A DNA stretch of 8,066 bases from Clostridiales bacterium UBA1763. Its GTDB lineage: Bacteria > Bacillota > Clostridia > Oscillospirales > Oscillospiraceae. Positions 6,469 to 8,066 of this stretch are shown here, piece after piece. Below the pieces are notes generated by a model. It did not search any database. It had not been told where the DNA came from and was given only the letters and a program-made list of their open reading frames with translations. The stretch's first letter is position 1; every line of letters starts with the position of its first letter. Location: positions 1 to 8,066 of the forward strand of contig DCHB01000021.1 in NCBI GenBank assembly GCA_002314685.1, read 5' to 3'. A program made the translations under genes and the position numbers.

Positions 6469-7866
6469 TTGAATTTTAAGGATTATTTTCATAAAGGGCA
6501 GGTGCTTGCCGATAAGCTTTGGCACAGCAGTATTTATTTCCCCTTTTTGTTTTGCTTTTCGCTGTTTTGCATGATTTTGTCGCTGAATCTATTCGGAATG
6601 CTTGCACTTGTGGCACTTTGCGCTGTTTATCTTGTTTTCTGCGATGACCTCATGTCGATAGTATGCCCGATATTATGCGTATTGCTGCTTTCAGTTAAGT
6701 TTTATACTGATTATTCAGCACTTCTCGCGTATGCTTGGTACATCGCCGTACCGTTTGTATTAGGGCTTATATTCAATCTATTTTATTACCGTACCCCTAT
6801 AAAGCTCGGCAGATTTACTTATCCGCTTATTGCCGTCTCATTTGCATTGCTATTCGGCGGTGTCGGGACTATTTCAACTTCAGATTATTTCAATCCCGTC
6901 TCGCTTTATTACACAGTCGGACTCGGACTCTGTATGCTTTTGCTCTATATTCTCATGACCTCGCGCCTTGAAAACGAGAGAGAATACAACAGAATCGAGA
7001 AAATGGCTGAAATACTTTACACCGTAGGACTGCTCGCTTCATCCATTATCATTCTTTTTTATATCGACAATTTCCGCAGGTTTTTAGAGCAGGGAAGCGT
7101 ACTGTTTTTTAAGCCGAGAAACTACATTGCGAGTGTGCTTCTCATGAGCATTTCTTCCTGCTGTCTCATGGTGGAGAAACGCAGGATACACCTTATCGGC
7201 TTTGCTGTAATGTGTGCGGCACTTGCCTTCAGCGGCTCAAGAAGCGGACTTCTGTTCGGTGCAATGGTCGGCTTTGTATGCGGAGTTTATATATGCTATC
7301 TTCGCAGAGAGTCGATTGCAGAGCATAGGTGGTATAACTGGATGTTTCTTGCGATTATCGCATTACTCTGTTATGTTGGGGTAAAATATATCCCCGTTTT
7401 ATATTCAAGCCGAATGGTAGAGGGTAATCTAATATCGGCAAGTGAAACCCGCGTAAGCTTTATCGAGCTCGGAATTAAGGACTTCCTGCTTTATCCGATT
7501 AACGGAATAGGCATTGGCAATATGTCTCACGTCAAGATTTTCAAAGCTATTATCCCCGGCAGTATAGTGTTCTTCCATAACGCAGTTATACAAGTAATGG
7601 CTTCTATGGGTATAGTCGGCATTATGGCATACAGCTGGTTGTTTGGTGAAAAAATGCGGCTTATTATTAAGAATATGCACTCATATTCTCTTATTTTCGG
7701 CTTTTCCTATGCAGGTATATTCGCAATGAGCCTCACAAATCCCGGGCTTTTCTGCCCGTTCCCCGAGGCAGCTCTCATGCTCTTGATGTTTGCCGTAATG
7801 GAAAAAGAAACAAAAGAAACAAGACATTTGAGCTTTACAGATAGAATGGAAGAGCTTTTAGGCTAA
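6469..7866 (+). CDS. O-antigen ligase/polymerase-like polytopic membrane protein
   Basis: A 465-residue integral membrane protein starting at TTG. About 11-13 hydrophobic segments are visible (for example near 22-57, 60-78, 83-105, 116-135, 143-164, 181-200, 217-236, 240-278, 290-310, 366-394, 404-425 and 430-446). The pattern of the WaaL/Wzy_C family is present: SGSRSG at 255-260 (Arg258), then a large extracytoplasmic loop with ETR at 326-328, YPINGIGIGN at 342-351 and FFHN at 368-371 (His370), followed by a Gly-rich membrane helix. Family members transfer or polymerise undecaprenyl-linked glycans; in a Gram-positive cell this would suggest an exopolysaccharide, capsule or wall polymer. No glycosyltransferase, flippase or chain-length gene is nearby, so the substrate is unknown. 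It has its own promoter and terminator and appears monocistronic. The basic loop LRRESIAEHR (278-287) is predicted cytoplasmic. Confidence 0.83.
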   Translation: MNFKDYFHKGQVLADKLWHSSIYFPFLFCFSLFCMILSLNLFGMLALVALCAVYLVFCDDLMSIVCPILCVLLLSVKFYTDYSALLAYAWYIAVPFVLGLIFNLFYYRTPIKLGRFTYPLIAVSFALLFGGVGTISTSDYFNPVSLYYTVGLGLCMLLLYILMTSRLENEREYNRIEKMAEILYTVGLLASSIIILFYIDNFRRFLEQGSVLFFKPRNYIASVLLMSISSCCLMVEKRRIHLIGFAVMCAALAFSGSRSGLLFGAMVGFVCGVYICYLRRESIAEHRWYNWMFLAIIALLCYVGVKYIPVLYSSRMVEGNLISASETRVSFIELGIKDFLLYPINGIGIGNMSHVKIFKAIIPGSIVFFHNAVIQVMASMGIVGIMAYSWLFGEKMRLIIKNMHSYSLIFGFSYAGIFAMSLTNPGLFCPFPEAALMLLMFAVMEKETKETRHLSFTDRMEELLG

Positions 7867-7869
7867 GAT

Positions 7870-7900
7870 AAATCGGCTGTTTAATCACAGCCGATTTTCA
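7870..7900 (+). terminator. Intrinsic terminator of the O-antigen-ligase-like gene
   Basis: An 11-bp perfect stem (7870-7880 with 7887-7897), a 6-base loop and a short T run ending the stem (TTTT at 7895-7898). It begins 3 bases after the stop codon. The T run is short, so termination may be incomplete, and further hairpins follow. Confidence 0.75.
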
Positions 7901-7904
7901 GCTT

Positions 7905-7933
7905 GTCAAAAAAGTCCCTCGGACTTTTTTGAC
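7905..7933. terminator. Second hairpin, symmetric A6/T6 palindrome
   Basis: A 13-bp perfect stem (7905-7917 with 7921-7933) and a 3-base CTC loop. Each arm contains a run of six A or T, so it could terminate on either strand, although the T run is inside the stem. It could equally be a dispersed intergenic palindrome. Confidence 0.6.
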
Positions 7934-7951
7934 TTCGCCGAAAGCCGCAAA

Positions 7952-7979
7952 AAAATGCACAGAGCTATCTGTGCATTTT
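7952..7979. terminator. Third hairpin, terminator-like
   Basis: A 12-bp perfect stem (7952-7963 with 7968-7979), a GCTA loop, an A run on the left and TTTT on the right. It is symmetric and could act in both directions. Confidence 0.6.
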
Positions 7980-7982
7980 GGA

Positions 7983-8008
7983 AAAAAGCCTCGGAAACGA
8001 GGCTTTTT
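7983..8008. terminator. Fourth hairpin with GAAA tetraloop, bidirectional terminator-like
   Basis: An 11-bp perfect stem (7983-7993 with 7998-8008) capped by a GAAA tetraloop, with A6 before and T5 at the end. It is a good intrinsic terminator on either strand and may serve a convergent gene beyond the right edge. Confidence 0.7.
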
Positions 8009-8024
8009 GTTGTCGGCGATCAAA

Positions 8025-8049
8025 TTGAGGCGGGCCTTTGCCCCCTCAA
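8025..8049. repeat. GC-rich bulged palindrome near the right edge
   Basis: TTGAGG (8025-8030) pairs with CCTCAA (8044-8049), one C bulges at 8031, and GGGC (8032-8035) pairs with GCCC (8040-8043) around a CTTT loop. There is no T tail, so it is not a standard terminator. The GC-rich, C-rich tail (8030-8060) differs from the rest of the intergenic DNA here and may be part of a dispersed intergenic repeat. Confidence 0.45.
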
Positions 8050-8066
8050 GCTCCCCCGCTGTTTGC

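Noticed and set aside
7429..7680. Minus-strand frame of 83 codons in the O-antigen-ligase-like gene
   Set aside because: It is antisense to the conserved signature region of a membrane protein and has no independent support.

Overview
The window most likely comes from a Gram-positive, gut-type clostridium (Ruminococcus / Oscillospiraceae-like). This is inferred from moderate GC with AT-rich intergenic gaps, strong GGAGG-type ribosome binding sites, a TTG start, a large secreted GLUG-repeat protein, and a family-1 solute-binding protein beside a short HypB. No rRNA, tRNA, CRISPR array, transposase or phage gene was seen. Both ends look like contig edges: the left edge is a perfect inverted repeat, and the right edge runs into a cluster of palindromes.

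Layout. Positions 1-3872 on the minus strand are one uninterrupted reading frame of at least 1290 codons, open at the left edge. It encodes a signal peptide and four tandem modules of about 290-320 residues with GLUG-type repeats. A 169-bp divergent intergenic region (3873-4041) with two well-formed, oppositely oriented promoter candidates separates it from a plus-strand pair. That pair is a membrane-anchored ABC-type solute-binding protein with no permease genes nearby (4042-5238), followed 32 bp later by hypB, the nickel-insertion GTPase (5271-5939). A 20-bp perfect hairpin (5943-5986) lies between hypB and a convergent small gene of unknown function (5994-6305, minus). A second divergent intergenic region (6306-6468), again with two clear promoter candidates, leads to an O-antigen-ligase/polymerase-like polytopic membrane protein that starts at TTG (6469-7866, plus). 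From 7870 to the right edge there is no gene, only five successive hairpins, the first of which is the probable terminator of the membrane protein gene.

Working together. The GLUG protein, the solute-binding protein and the O-antigen-ligase-like protein all point to the cell envelope, but they are on separate transcripts and nothing in the sequence ties them to one pathway. HypB is probably co-transcribed with the solute-binding protein, yet no hypA or nickel enzyme is visible. I found no clear new defence or mobile system. The least explained items are the GLUG giant with its module-specific cysteine pattern, the permease-less and cysteine-less solute-binding protein, the small convergent protein, and the palindrome cluster at the right edge.
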